A model generated the notes under the pieces. That model was not told the origin of the DNA and did no database searches. It was given only the letters and a program-made list of their open reading frames with translations. DNA of 64,000 bases, taken from the NCBI RefSeq assembly GCF_022489035.1, contig NZ_JAKVTV010000001.1, positions 1,054,001-1,118,000 of the forward strand, read 5' to 3'. A program made the position numbers and the translations under genes. Below, piece after piece: positions 16,985 to 26,288 of the stretch. How positions within the stretch are numbered: position 1 is the first letter of the stretch; every line of letters begins with the position of its first letter. Origin of the DNA: Christiangramia lutea. GTDB taxonomy: Bacteria > Bacteroidota > Bacteroidia > Flavobacteriales > Flavobacteriaceae.

Positions 16985-18478
16985 ATGTCTATAAAATCTT
17001 TTGCAGCCAGAATATTTGCTTCACACATTAGAAACAAAATTGATAAATGGGCCAGCAATCCTCATAATACCCAGCAAAAAGTATTTGAAGAACTTATAAA
17101 TAAAGCTAAAGATACCAGGTTTGGGAAGGATCATGAATTTTCAGAAATAAAATCTCACTCAGAATTTGTAAAAAAAGTTCCGGTACGGGATTATGAAGAG
17201 CTTAAGGATTATGTAGATATGATGGTAGAAGGCCAGGAGGATATTCTATGGCCGGGAAAACCCTTATATTATGCCAAAACCTCTGGTACTACTAGCGGGG
17301 CTAAATATATTCCTCTAACCAAGGACTCCATGCCAACTCATATAAATGCTGCCAGGAATGCAATCCTATGCTATATAGCTGATAGTGGCAACTCTAAATT
17401 CGTAGATGGAAAAATGATCTTCTTGCAGGGTAGCCCTGAACTGGATGAAAAGAATGGTGTGAAACTGGGCAGGTTATCTGGGATTGTGGCACATTACGTT
17501 CCCGGATATTTACAGAAAAACAGGATGCCTAGCTGGGAAACTAATTGTATCGAAGACTGGGAAGATAAAGTTGATGCGATTGTAGATGAAACTCTAAAGG
17601 AAGATATGTCTGTAATAAGTGGGATTCCTTCCTGGGTGCAAATGTATTTTGAGAGATTGATTGACAAAACCGGCAAAAAAGTAGGTGAGATCTTCCCGAA
17701 TTTCAACCTTTTCATATACGGTGGAGTTAATTATGAGCCTTACCGCACTAAGTTTGAAAGTCTTATTGGCCGTAAAGTAGATAGTATTGAGCTGTACCCG
17801 GCTTCTGAGGGGTTCTTCGCTTTTCAGGACAGGCAGGATGCGAATGGCATGTTGCTTCAGCTTGATTCCGGCATGTTCTATGAGTTCATTAAAGTGGAAG
17901 ATTTCTATTCTGAAAATCCGGAAAGACTTATTCTTAAAGAGGTTGAGGTTGGGGTTAATTATGTGATGATCATTTCCACCACCGCCGGACTATGGGCTTA
18001 TAATCTTGGAGATACAGTTCAGTTTACTTCAACCAAACCTTACAGGCTCATTGTTTCTGGTAGGATAAAGCATTTTATTTCGGCATTTGGGGAGCATGTT
18101 ATCGCAAAAGAAGTTGAGCAGGCCATGAAAGAGGCAGTGGCAGAGTCTGGTGCTGAAATTAGTGAATTCACCGTGGCACCTCAAATAAATCCTAAAGGGG
18201 AAGAATTGCCATATCATGAATGGTATATTGAATTTGAGCAGGAACCGGAAGATTTAGATAAATTTGCAGAATTAATAGATAGATCTTTACAAAAGCAAAA
18301 TTCATATTACCTGGACCTAATTGAAGGGCATATTTTACAGCGTCTAAAGATCACAAAAGTTCCTCGAAACGGATTTCAGGATTATATGAAATCTATTGGA
18401 AAGCTAGGCGGACAGAATAAATTACCTAGGTTATCAAACGATCGTAAGATCGCCGATAAACTTAATGAGATTATATAA
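16985..18478 (+). CDS. GH3 auxin-responsive-promoter family protein (acyl-adenylate-forming)
   Basis: 497 residues over the whole GH3 fold. The ATP-binding segment is YYAKTSGTTSGAKYIPLT near residue 97-114, ELYPASEGFFAFQD lies near 265-280, and GDTVQFTSTKPYRLIVSGRIKHF near 340-362. In plants GH3 enzymes join amino acids to acyl hormones through an acyl-adenylate. Bacterial members occur widely in Bacteroidota, and their substrate is not established. It sits between the M23 peptidase and a DUF6909-like gene with gaps of 3 and 8 bases, so this is a tight operon. Auxin chemistry should not be assumed. Confidence 0.88.
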   Translation: MSIKSFAARIFASHIRNKIDKWASNPHNTQQKVFEELINKAKDTRFGKDHEFSEIKSHSEFVKKVPVRDYEELKDYVDMMVEGQEDILWPGKPLYYAKTSGTTSGAKYIPLTKDSMPTHINAARNAILCYIADSGNSKFVDGKMIFLQGSPELDEKNGVKLGRLSGIVAHYVPGYLQKNRMPSWETNCIEDWEDKVDAIVDETLKEDMSVISGIPSWVQMYFERLIDKTGKKVGEIFPNFNLFIYGGVNYEPYRTKFESLIGRKVDSIELYPASEGFFAFQDRQDANGMLLQLDSGMFYEFIKVEDFYSENPERLILKEVEVGVNYVMIISTTAGLWAYNLGDTVQFTSTKPYRLIVSGRIKHFISAFGEHVIAKEVEQAMKEAVAESGAEISEFTVAPQINPKGEELPYHEWYIEFEQEPEDLDKFAELIDRSLQKQNSYYLDLIEGHILQRLKITKVPRNGFQDYMKSIGKLGGQNKLPRLSNDRKIADKLNEII

Positions 18479-18486
18479 AGAATATT

Positions 18487-20175
18487 ATGTCGATACTAAA
18501 ATTACAGGGGAGAACCCGCGCCCAGGAAAGTTCGGGAGCTATCGAAAGAATGTATATTACCATGAGGCACCTGTTCAACAGGGGCTTTTATAAACCAATG
18601 GGTGTTTCTGGAGACACCTTGCGAGAATCACTATTAACGCTAAGGCCGGAGATCTATGGCTCTATTGCCAATGACAAAGCAGAATTGGACGGTTTGTTAT
18701 ACGTAATAGACAGGTTACCTCACGGAATTGAAGAATGCAGGTTTATAAACCTAACCAGCGACGAAGGTTACGGAAATTCACATTTCAAACCAATCGTACC
18801 ACCAAAAAGAAGAAGAAACTGTTACCGGATAGATGATGAACAGATGAATATCGAGATCACCAGGGGAAGGTCTGAGATCTATGATATCCTTACTCACCTT
18901 ACTTTTCTTTTCATTGAATCACATAAGATCATGAAAAGAGTACTTATAGATGAGGATGGAAGTGTTAACCGCGACTGGGAAAAACTTGAGTTTGCCGTGA
19001 AAAACCAGGGTGATTTAAGCCAGACTCAGCGGGAAGTTGCATTAACCCATACGGCTAGTATTCTGGGAAGGACTTTTCATGAGATCACCAGCATTTATCC
19101 TAAATTTTCAACACCTAATAACCCTGACCGATTCTTAAAACTTATTTGGTCCCTTGGAAATATGGCCATCAAGGAAGCGGTTAAAAATCAGAAAAGGATT
19201 ATCACTTTTAGTCCGGTTCTAAGAGAAAGACTGGGACATCATATTCACGGTGAGATCTGGGCAAACGATATTAAACGCTGCCTGCTGGATAATAATCTTT
19301 TGGAAAGGCCGCTTCATATCATCAGTGCCAATATGCACAGTGTGATGAATACGCTTTACACTCCGCAAGCTCTTAAAGCCGAGCTTAAAAAGAAAAAAGT
19401 TCTGGACATCTATGAAGAGCTGAGCGATAGTGGCAATGGATCCTTAAGGAATAAAGTCAACAAGGCTGCACTCGACAAAGGGATGCATTTTATTGAGGAT
19501 AAAAGCGGTACGAATATAGACGTGCAGATCTTTGATACCGCTCAAATGGAAGAAGGTTTCAACGGAGCGAAATTAAAGGAAATGAAGCCCGAAGAAAGAC
19601 CAGTGATCATGGTGATGGATTATGCTTTTGGAGAACAGGCTTATGAAACGATGGATGAACTCTTGAAGCCGTATAATGCCAACGGTAAAGAAATGAAAAT
19701 GAATGTAAAGTCCATTTCTATCATGGGTAAAGCAGGTATTCTGGAAGGAGGCAAGGGCGATATTATGATTCCTGACGCTCACCTTTTTGAAGGAACTGCC
19801 GATAATTACCCGTTTGAAAATCAGCTAAAAAAATCTGATCTTGAAGGCCATGGGATCAAGGTGGTTGATGGAGCAATGATCACTGTACTGGGAACATCCC
19901 TTCAGAACAGGGATATTTTAAGGTTTTTCCATGATTCGACATGGAATGTTTGCGGACTGGAAATGGAAGGAGCACATTATCAAAAAGCAATTCAGGCGGC
20001 TTCGAGGTTACGAAGAAGTATTTCAGAAGATGTGGAGGTTAGATATGCTTATTACGCTTCAGATAATCCCCTGGAAACAGGAAGCACTCTTGCCTCCGGA
20101 GGTCTTGGAACTTCAGGAGTTAAACCTACATATTTGATCACGGAAAAGATCCTTGAACAAATTTTTAAATCTTAA
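18487..20175 (+). CDS. Large conserved Bacteroidota protein (DUF6909-like)
   Basis: 562 residues without a signal peptide or obvious membrane segment, so probably cytoplasmic. Recognisable stretches are RMYITMRHLFNRGFYKPMG at the start, INLTSDEGYGNSHFKPIVPP near 95-115 and a Gly-rich end (ASGGLGTSGVKPTYLITEKI). I associate it with the DUF6909 family, which has no known function. The mid-to-late part (MVMDYAFGEQAYETMDELL, IMGKAGILEGGKGDIMIP, CGLEMEGAHYQKAI) resembles nucleotide or nucleoside-phosphorylase-like motifs; this is a weak visual impression. It follows the GH3 gene by 8 bases and precedes rmlC by 9. Confidence 0.72.
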   Translation: MSILKLQGRTRAQESSGAIERMYITMRHLFNRGFYKPMGVSGDTLRESLLTLRPEIYGSIANDKAELDGLLYVIDRLPHGIEECRFINLTSDEGYGNSHFKPIVPPKRRRNCYRIDDEQMNIEITRGRSEIYDILTHLTFLFIESHKIMKRVLIDEDGSVNRDWEKLEFAVKNQGDLSQTQREVALTHTASILGRTFHEITSIYPKFSTPNNPDRFLKLIWSLGNMAIKEAVKNQKRIITFSPVLRERLGHHIHGEIWANDIKRCLLDNNLLERPLHIISANMHSVMNTLYTPQALKAELKKKKVLDIYEELSDSGNGSLRNKVNKAALDKGMHFIEDKSGTNIDVQIFDTAQMEEGFNGAKLKEMKPEERPVIMVMDYAFGEQAYETMDELLKPYNANGKEMKMNVKSISIMGKAGILEGGKGDIMIPDAHLFEGTADNYPFENQLKKSDLEGHGIKVVDGAMITVLGTSLQNRDILRFFHDSTWNVCGLEMEGAHYQKAIQAASRLRRSISEDVEVRYAYYASDNPLETGSTLASGGLGTSGVKPTYLITEKILEQIFKS

Positions 20176-20184
20176 ATTCATAGA

Positions 20185-20730
20185 ATGCAGGTAGAAGAAA
20201 CACCTTTAAAAGACTGTTTTCTTGTAAAACCAAAAATATTTGAAGATCACCGTGGAATTTTTCTCGAAACCTATCACCGGCAGCGATTCTCTGAACTTAC
20301 GGGTATAGATTCAGAGTTTGTTCAGGATAATCAATCTGTTTCATCTTTTGGCGTGCTTAGAGGAATGCATTACCAGAAGGGGGATTTTGCCCAGACAAAA
20401 CTGGTTAGGGTGATCTATGGAAAGGTCCTGGATGTTGTTGCCGACCTAAGGCCCGATTCGCCAACCTTTGGTAAGACCTATTCTGCAATTCTTGATGATG
20501 AAAACCTGCATCAACTCTATATTCCGAAAGGATTCGCTCATGGTTTTCTAACCCTTTCAGAAAAGTCGGTTTTTGCCTATAAATGCGATGATTATTATAA
20601 ACCCGGGTCTGAAGGTGGAATAATCTTCAATGACCCCGATCTTAATATTAACTGGGATTTTCCGGTGAAGGAGATGATCCTTTCAGATAAAGACAAGAAC
20701 CTGCCAACTTTTAAAGATGTCTTTAAATGA
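20185..20730 (+). CDS. rfbC: dTDP-4-dehydrorhamnose 3,5-epimerase
   Basis: RmlC epimerises dTDP-4-keto-6-deoxyglucose at C3 and C5 on the way to dTDP-L-rhamnose. 181 residues. It has the cupin-type RmlC signatures: FVQDNQSVSSFGVLRGMHYQ near 49-68 with the catalytic His in RGMHYQ, VVADLRPDSPTFGK near 87-100, and YIPKGFAHGFLTLS near 112-125. The stop overlaps the start of rfbD by 4 bases (ATGA), so the two are translationally coupled. rfbA and rfbB are not next to it; see rfbD. Confidence 0.95.
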   Translation: MQVEETPLKDCFLVKPKIFEDHRGIFLETYHRQRFSELTGIDSEFVQDNQSVSSFGVLRGMHYQKGDFAQTKLVRVIYGKVLDVVADLRPDSPTFGKTYSAILDDENLHQLYIPKGFAHGFLTLSEKSVFAYKCDDYYKPGSEGGIIFNDPDLNINWDFPVKEMILSDKDKNLPTFKDVFK

Positions 20731-21578
20731 AAACTGTTTTAGTGACGGGTGCCAATGGGCAATTGGGAAAATGTTTTCAGAAGCATTCTCACAAGTTTCC
20801 TGATTTTAAGTTTCATTTCTGCAGTTCAAAAGAACTCGATATCACCTCGAAAGAACAGGTGAGAAGTTTTTTTAAGAAACATAACATAGATTGTTGTATC
20901 AACACCGCTGCCTATACAAATGTTGAAGAGGCTGAAAATAAAAGGGATCTTGCATTCCTTGTAAATGCCGATGGCGTCCGGAATCTCGCTGAGATTTGTA
21001 ATTTGAACTCTACTATCTTATTTCACTTTTCTACAGATTATGTTTACGATGGCGAATCAGCTAGTCCTTACAAGGAATCAGATAAAGTAAATCCTATCAA
21101 CGTATACGGTGCTTCCAAATTGAAGGGAGAAGAGGAGATAATGGCCGTTAATTCCCAAAGTTTTATTTTCAGGACTTCCTGGCTGTATTCAGAATTTGGT
21201 CATAACTTTTTTCGCACGATTCTTCGGAAAGCAGATGAAAATGCAGAATTAAATATTACCACTACTCAAAAAGGGACGCCTACCAACGCTAATAATCTAG
21301 CGGTATATGTTCTGAATATAATTGCATCAGGATCAGAAAAATATGGGATCTATCATTTCAGCAACGAAGGAGAAGCTACCTGGTATGATTTTGCTGAGGA
21401 GATCCTGCAATACTCAAAAAAAAGAGACCAGGTTATACTGAATAAGACCGGTTTTTTTAAGACCTTGGCGAAAAGACCAGAATATAGCGTGCTTTCTAAA
21501 GAAAAAGCTACTAGGAATTTTGGTGCTATAAAAGGCTGGAAACAGAGCCTTTATCAGCTTATAGATGAAATTTCATAA
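20727..21578 (+). CDS. rfbD: dTDP-4-dehydrorhamnose reductase
   Basis: RmlD reduces dTDP-4-keto-L-rhamnose with NAD(P)H. 283 residues of an extended SDR. GANGQLGKCF (residues 7-16) is the nucleotide site; NTAAYTNVEEAE (near 60) and the catalytic Tyr-Lys pair in YGASKLKGEE (near 127-137) follow. FRTSWLYSEFGHNFF is a further family mark. Coupled to rfbC by a 4-base overlap. Only the last two steps of rhamnose synthesis are encoded here, so the first two enzymes must be elsewhere if the pathway is complete. Confidence 0.94.
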   Translation: MKTVLVTGANGQLGKCFQKHSHKFPDFKFHFCSSKELDITSKEQVRSFFKKHNIDCCINTAAYTNVEEAENKRDLAFLVNADGVRNLAEICNLNSTILFHFSTDYVYDGESASPYKESDKVNPINVYGASKLKGEEEIMAVNSQSFIFRTSWLYSEFGHNFFRTILRKADENAELNITTTQKGTPTNANNLAVYVLNIIASGSEKYGIYHFSNEGEATWYDFAEEILQYSKKRDQVILNKTGFFKTLAKRPEYSVLSKEKATRNFGAIKGWKQSLYQLIDEIS

Positions 21579-21598
21579 TTTTTACCAAGTTTTAATAT

Positions 21599-22588
21599 AT
21601 GGCTAAAAGAATATTGATCACCGGGGCAGCAGGGTTTTTAGGTTCTCATCTATGTGACCGTTTTATCAAGGAAGGTTTTGAGGTGATAGGGATGGATAAC
21701 CTGATCACAGGAGATCTCAGGAATATTGAACATCTTACCAGGCTAAAGAATTTTGAATTTCACCATCACGATATTACCAAGTTTGTACATGTTCCTGGTG
21801 AGCTTGATTACATCCTGCATTTTGCATCGCCGGCCAGCCCTATAGATTATTTAAAGATCCCTATTCAAACCCTGAAGGTTGGATCTGTAGGTACTTTGCA
21901 CTGCCTGGGATTGGCTAAGGAAAAGAATGCCAGGATTCTTATTGCTTCAACTTCTGAAGTATATGGTGATCCTTTGGTACATCCTCAGAATGAAGAATAT
22001 TACGGAAATGTAAATGCGATAGGCCCAAGAGGGGTATATGATGAAGCAAAACGTTTCCAGGAATCTCTAACCATGGCCTATCACAGGTTTCATGGTCTTG
22101 AAACCAGGATAGCCAGGATCTTCAATACTTATGGTCCGCGAATGAGGCTGAATGATGGCCGGGTGATTCCTGCGTTCATTGGTCAGGCTTTGCGTGGCGA
22201 GGATCTTACCGTTTTTGGTGATGGATCCCAAACCAGATCCTTCTGTTATGTAGATGATCAAATTGAAGGAATTTACAGGCTTCTTCTAAGTGATTATTCT
22301 GAGCCGGTGAACATTGGAAATCCTCATGAAATAAGTATTCTTGATTTCGCCAAGGAGATCATTAACCTTACCGGGACTAACCAGAAAATAGTGTACAGGG
22401 AATTACCCAAAGATGATCCGTTGCAAAGGAAGCCAGATATAAGCCGGGCTAAAGAAGTACTTAACTGGGAACCTAAGGTGAGCAGGGAAGAAGGGATGAA
22501 GATCACTTATGATTATTTTCGAGAACTCGGTCCTGAAGAACTGGAGAAAAGGGAGCATAAAGACTTTTCAGAACATATTAGAAGATAA
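21599..22588 (+). CDS. UDP-glucuronate decarboxylase (UXS-type NAD-dependent epimerase/dehydratase)
   Basis: 329 residues. Extended [17 protein letters not shown] (residues 8-21) binds NAD, and the Tyr-Lys pair is in [11 protein letters not shown] (near 143-153). [21 protein letters not shown] and [17 protein letters not shown] are characteristic of UDP-xylose synthases. It would make UDP-xylose from UDP-glucuronate for surface polysaccharides. It lies 20 bases after rfbD and 2 before the GT2 gene, so it is part of the same sugar operon. A related dTDP-glucose 4,6-dehydratase is the main alternative, but the ASPASPxxY pattern favours UXS. Confidence 0.88.
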   Translation: MAKRILITGAAGFLGSHLCDRFIKEGFEVIGMDNLITGDLRNIEHLTRLKNFEFHHHDITKFVHVPGELDYILHFASPASPIDYLKIPIQTLKVGSVGTLHCLGLAKEKNARILIASTSEVYGDPLVHPQNEEYYGNVNAIGPRGVYDEAKRFQESLTMAYHRFHGLETRIARIFNTYGPRMRLNDGRVIPAFIGQALRGEDLTVFGDGSQTRSFCYVDDQIEGIYRLLLSDYSEPVNIGNPHEISILDFAKEIINLTGTNQKIVYRELPKDDPLQRKPDISRAKEVLNWEPKVSREEGMKITYDYFRELGPEELEKREHKDFSEHIRR

Positions 22589-22590
22589 GG

Positions 22591-23376
22591 ATGAAAAAGG
22601 ACGGTATGGTATCGGTAATAATGCCCGCCTATAATGCCGAGGCTTTTATTGCTGAATCCATTCAATCTGTTCTCAACCAGGATTATCAAAACTGGGAGCT
22701 GTGGGTGATCGACGATGCTTCCACAGATTCTACCCGAAATATAGTCAGAAAGTATACTAAAGAAAATCTGAATATCCGGCTTATTGAGAATCCGTCCAAT
22801 CTGGGAACTCATCATTCCCGTAATAAAGGAATTAAAGCCGCTCAGGGAGACTATATTGCTTTTCTGGATGCAGATGACCTTTGGAAGCCTGAGAAGCTCT
22901 CAAAACAGGTGAAATTTATTCAAAAACATAAACTTTCCGCATGTTTTTCCAGTTATGAACTTATCGCTGAAAATGGCAACCAATTGAATAAAATAGTCCA
23001 GGCTTTACCAAAGCTTACCTATCAAAAATTATTGAAGGCTAACTATGTTGGGAATTTAACCGGTATTTACGATTCGAGGCAGCTTGGAAAGATCTATTCT
23101 CCGGAAATATCTAAAAGACAGGATTGGGCATTATGGTTAAAAGTAGTGGAAAAAGGAGGACCAATGATGGGAATCGAGGATCCTCTGGCACTTTACAGGT
23201 TGAGAAAGAATTCCATCTCGCGAAATAAGGTGGAAATGCTCAAATATAATTTCAAGGTGTTTCACCAGGTATTGGGATACAGCTATTTTTCAAGTTTTTG
23301 GAGAATGCTCATATTTCTGAAAGAGCAGTTTCTGGTGAAATCAAAACAGGTTAAGAATCTGTCAAACGAGAAGTAA
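22591..23376 (+). CDS. Family 2 glycosyltransferase
   Basis: 261 residues with a GT-A fold: VSVIMPAYNAEAFIAESIQS at the start, VIDDASTDST near 45-55, the metal-binding DxD region FLDADDLWKPEKL near 90-102, and a W-rich acceptor part (RQDWALWLKVVEKGG near 170-184). It transfers a sugar from a nucleotide donor to a cell-surface glycan; neither donor nor acceptor can be told. Last gene of the sugar operon. Its 3' end overlaps the convergent CapK-like gene by 26 bases. Confidence 0.92.
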   Translation: MKKDGMVSVIMPAYNAEAFIAESIQSVLNQDYQNWELWVIDDASTDSTRNIVRKYTKENLNIRLIENPSNLGTHHSRNKGIKAAQGDYIAFLDADDLWKPEKLSKQVKFIQKHKLSACFSSYELIAENGNQLNKIVQALPKLTYQKLLKANYVGNLTGIYDSRQLGKIYSPEISKRQDWALWLKVVEKGGPMMGIEDPLALYRLRKNSISRNKVEMLKYNFKVFHQVLGYSYFSSFWRMLIFLKEQFLVKSKQVKNLSNEK

Positions 23377-24667
23377 ATTGCTTTAATTTTCCGCTTTGGC
23401 TACGTTTCAGAATATTCTTTCTTTCAAAATGAATATTTAGATTCTTACCAACGTAGGTTCCAACCGCTTCCAAAATTTTATTTTTCTGATCTTCCGAAAG
23501 TTCCTCTTTACTTACATATTCAATTTTAAAGGCATCTATTTTGGTTTGAATGATCACAAATTCTTTAATATTGCCATTATCCTCAATAATCGTTTTGGTT
23601 ACGTAATAAAAGGTCAAGCCCGGAACCACCTTTCCATCGGGAAGTCTGGCAATATCATTGGTTCTACCTGTAAGTTTTTCCAGAATAGGCTTTTTGAGGC
23701 TGCTATCTTTAGAGAGGCATCCAATATCTCCAATATCATAGCGAATCATGGGATGGGCTTTGTTATAAAGAGAGGTAATCACCACTCTGCCTTCCTCACC
23801 ATAAGGTAGGACATTGTTTTTTTCGTCAAGTATTTCGATATAAAGATCTTCTGAATTTACGATCCACTGGTTTTCTGAATTTTCAAAAGCTATTAAACCT
23901 ACCTCACTAGCCCCGTATTCATTTATAACAGGCACTCCGATAGCTTCTTCAATAAGCTTTTTATCTCTTTCAAATAATTTTTCAGAAGTAACAATGCAAA
24001 TATTAAGACTGGGACAGAGTTCCTTTAGAACAATATTTCGATCTTTCAGAAATCTGGCGAATAGTACGATCGCGCTGGTATAACCATTGAGGTAGTTAAA
24101 ATCAGATTTTTTGAATCTATCAAGAAAGGCCTGCATTTTCTCTTCGCTGAGGTCGAAAATGTTGAATCTTCGCCTTAGACTTATTCTGTCTTTTAAACGT
24201 TCCTGGATATTTCCGTAGAAATCTAAAGGAATTCCATAAAACCTTGCCTGAAGCGATTTATTGAGATCTATTCCATACCAGCTGTACCTATCCTGGAAGC
24301 CGGCCCAACTTAAGGCATGAGCAAACCTGTCTTTGGCGAAAATAAATGGATGTCCGCTACTACCGGAGGTTTTACCAATATATGCCTTTTTTATGTTGTA
24401 GGTTGAGCTAAGTCTTTCCTTAAGGGGATGCTGAAGATCTGCTTTTTTCATGATGGGCACTTTCTCCCAATTGTCAAATCCGTCCCAATGAAAAAATTCG
24501 CGGTAAAAACTATTGTGCTGAATGTGGTAGTCTATGATAGCGTTTCTTCTTCTGCGCAGGAATTCGGCATAATCCTCTTCAGGAATTCCCTGAATTTTTT
24601 CCAAAGCCTTTAAGGCTCTTTTAATAGGAAATTTGTTAAGCTGAAGCGAAAGTTTGAACCAATCCAA
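23351..24667 (-). CDS. Phenylacetate-CoA ligase-like / CapK-family adenylate-forming protein
   Basis: 438 residues. The ATP/AMP motif is KTSGSSGHPFIFAKD near 97-111; NEYGASEVGLIAFE (near 235) and RYDIGDIGCL (near 300) are the other adenylation signatures. CapK-type relatives occur in capsule and polysaccharide clusters, where they activate or transfer an acyl or amino-acyl group. The location beside the sugar genes supports such a role over phenylacetate catabolism. The start is TTG at 24665-24667. The end overlaps the convergent GT2 gene. It lies alone on this strand. Confidence 0.85.
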   Translation of the reverse strand: MDWFKLSLQLNKFPIKRALKALEKIQGIPEEDYAEFLRRRRNAIIDYHIQHNSFYREFFHWDGFDNWEKVPIMKKADLQHPLKERLSSTYNIKKAYIGKTSGSSGHPFIFAKDRFAHALSWAGFQDRYSWYGIDLNKSLQARFYGIPLDFYGNIQERLKDRISLRRRFNIFDLSEEKMQAFLDRFKKSDFNYLNGYTSAIVLFARFLKDRNIVLKELCPSLNICIVTSEKLFERDKKLIEEAIGVPVINEYGASEVGLIAFENSENQWIVNSEDLYIEILDEKNNVLPYGEEGRVVITSLYNKAHPMIRYDIGDIGCLSKDSSLKKPILEKLTGRTNDIARLPDGKVVPGLTFYYVTKTIIEDNGNIKEFVIIQTKIDAFKIEYVSKEELSEDQKNKILEAVGTYVGKNLNIHFERKNILKRSQSGKLKQFTSRLTDS

Positions 24668-24719
24668 GAGTAGAAAAGCTTTTTTAACGAATTTATTCGT
24701 GCTTCAATTTACAAACATT

Positions 24720-24727
24720 TATTTTTG
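24720..24727 (+). promoter_or_regulatory. -7 promoter element for purD
   Basis: TATTTTTG (TAnnTTTG), 24 bases before the ATG at 24752. It overlaps the in-frame TTG at 24725, which is therefore not the start. Confidence 0.55.
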
Positions 24728-24751
24728 AAGCAATATTTAAAAGCACAACTA

Positions 24752-26023
24752 ATGAACATTCTTATCCTGGGCTCTGGTGGCCGTGAACATACTTTCGCTT
24801 ATAAGATCGCGCAAAGTTCGAAATGTAAGAAATTATACGTGGCTCCCGGGAATGCCGGAACTTCTGAAATCGCTGAAAACCTGCAGTTAAATCCTATAGA
24901 TTTTGCAGCGGTAGGTAAAACAGCCCTGGAAAAGGAAATCGATATGATCGTGGTTGGACCCGAGGATCCGCTGGTAAAAGGAATCGTCGATTTTTTTGCT
25001 AATGACGACAGACTGAAAGATATTCAGATCATTGGTCCTTCAAGCCGTGGTGCGTTACTGGAGGGAAGCAAGGAGAGAGCAAAGGAATTTATGGCAATGC
25101 ACGATATTCCAACAGCGGCCTATGAGAGTTTCAGTTTTGAAAGTCTTGGCGCCGGAAAGAATTTTCTTGAAACCTTAAACCCGCCTTATGTTCTTAAAGC
25201 AGACGGACTCGCTGCCGGCAAAGGGGTTCTCATTATTAAGAATCTTGATGAAGCTAAAAAAGAGCTTGAGAACATGTTGTCGGGTAAATTTGGAGCGGCC
25301 AGTGAAAAAGTGGTCATCGAAGAATTCCTGGATGGAATAGAACTAAGTGTTTTTGTGCTCACCGATGGAAAAAATTATAAGATCCTGCCAACGGCAAAGG
25401 ATTATAAACGAATTGGTGAAGGAGATACGGGTTTAAATACTGGTGGAATGGGAGCTGTTTCCCCGGTGCCATTTGCAGATGAGGCTATAATGCAAAAGAT
25501 CGAAGATAGGATCGTTAAGCCAACTGTGAACGGACTTAAAGAAGAAGAAATAGATTATAAAGGCTTCATATTCATTGGACTGATAAAGGTTAATAATGAA
25601 CCTTATGTGATAGAATACAATGTGAGAATGGGAGACCCGGAAACTGAAGTCGTTCTTCCAAGGATCAAATCAGATCTGGTAGAATTACTTGAGAAAACCT
25701 GGAATGCTGAACTTGATACAGCAGAACTTGAAATCGATGAAAGATCTGCAACAACGGTGATGATGGTTTCAGGAGGTTACCCTGAATCTTATGAAAAAGG
25801 AAAGATCATAAAAGGTCTGGATGAAATTGAGGATTCTATCGTTTTCCATGCCGGTACCAGGAAAGAAAATGGACAGGTAGTTACCAGTGGTGGCCGTGTG
25901 ATAGCTTTGACTTCCTTTGGTGAAGATTACAGTAAGGCATTAAAAAAATCTTACCAAAGTGCAGCAAAACTGCACTTTGATAAGATGTATTTTAGAAAGG
26001 ATATAGGTTTTGATTTATCCTAG
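24752..26023 (+). CDS. purD: Phosphoribosylamine--glycine ligase
   Basis: GAR synthetase, the second step of purine synthesis, joins glycine to phosphoribosylamine using ATP. About 423 residues from the chosen ATG. Marks are [17 protein letters not shown] at the N-terminus, [13 protein letters not shown] near 80, [15 protein letters not shown] near 145 (ATP-grasp), and [15 protein letters not shown] near 285. The longer frame starting TTG at 24725 is rejected because of the -7 element. The 3' end overlaps the convergent DUF6341 gene by 9 bases. No purine riboswitch was seen upstream. Confidence 0.96.
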   Translation: MNILILGSGGREHTFAYKIAQSSKCKKLYVAPGNAGTSEIAENLQLNPIDFAAVGKTALEKEIDMIVVGPEDPLVKGIVDFFANDDRLKDIQIIGPSSRGALLEGSKERAKEFMAMHDIPTAAYESFSFESLGAGKNFLETLNPPYVLKADGLAAGKGVLIIKNLDEAKKELENMLSGKFGAASEKVVIEEFLDGIELSVFVLTDGKNYKILPTAKDYKRIGEGDTGLNTGGMGAVSPVPFADEAIMQKIEDRIVKPTVNGLKEEEIDYKGFIFIGLIKVNNEPYVIEYNVRMGDPETEVVLPRIKSDLVELLEKTWNAELDTAELEIDERSATTVMMVSGGYPESYEKGKIIKGLDEIEDSIVFHAGTRKENGQVVTSGGRVIALTSFGEDYSKALKKSYQSAAKLHFDKMYFRKDIGFDLS

Positions 26024-26245
26024 GAAAGAGTGAGAAGTAGACTCTCTGTTTTCCTCATTTCTGTCGTTGAAGATCTTTAATTGCTTCATCCAGTAAAGGA
26101 AAGCAACGAAACCAACGATCATGAAAACCCAGTTAAGGATGTTCGCAAGAAACCATGAGTCTAGTTCAAGTGCTCTTAATGCATCAAGAGGATAAAAAAG
26201 TATATTTTCAAATAGCCACTGTATTCCCTCAAAAAAATCTTTCAT
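26015..26245 (-). CDS. Small membrane protein, DUF6341 family
   Basis: 76 residues: [20 protein letters not shown], then [20 protein letters not shown], one clear transmembrane segment (about 38-55) and a charged tail ending in Ser. It matches the DUF6341 family found next to DUF6427 genes in Flavobacteriia. The frame is open upstream to 26341, but a TATTTTTG element at 26269-26276 on this strand sets the start at the ATG at 26243-26245. It runs divergently from the DUF6427 gene. Function unknown. Confidence 0.8.
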   Translation of the reverse strand: MKDFFEGIQWLFENILFYPLDALRALELDSWFLANILNWVFMIVGFVAFLYWMKQLKIFNDRNEENRESTSHSFLG

Positions 26246-26268
26246 TGTCTGAAATTTGTTTGTGAGTA

Positions 26269-26276
26269 CAAAAATA
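26269..26276 (-). promoter_or_regulatory. -7 promoter element for the DUF6341 gene
   Basis: TATTTTTG on the minus strand (TAnnTTTG), 24 bases before the start at 26245. It shows that the longer reading frame is not the translated one. Confidence 0.55.
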
Positions 26277-26288
26277 TAAAAAACCCGA

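Noticed and set aside
16985-18478. Plant hormone (auxin) metabolism
   Set aside because: The GH3 name reflects plant members; no other hormone gene is nearby, and the bacterial substrate is not known.
24725-24751. TTG start for purD
   Set aside because: It lies inside the -7 element TATTTTTG at 24720-24727; ATG at 24752 fits the family start.
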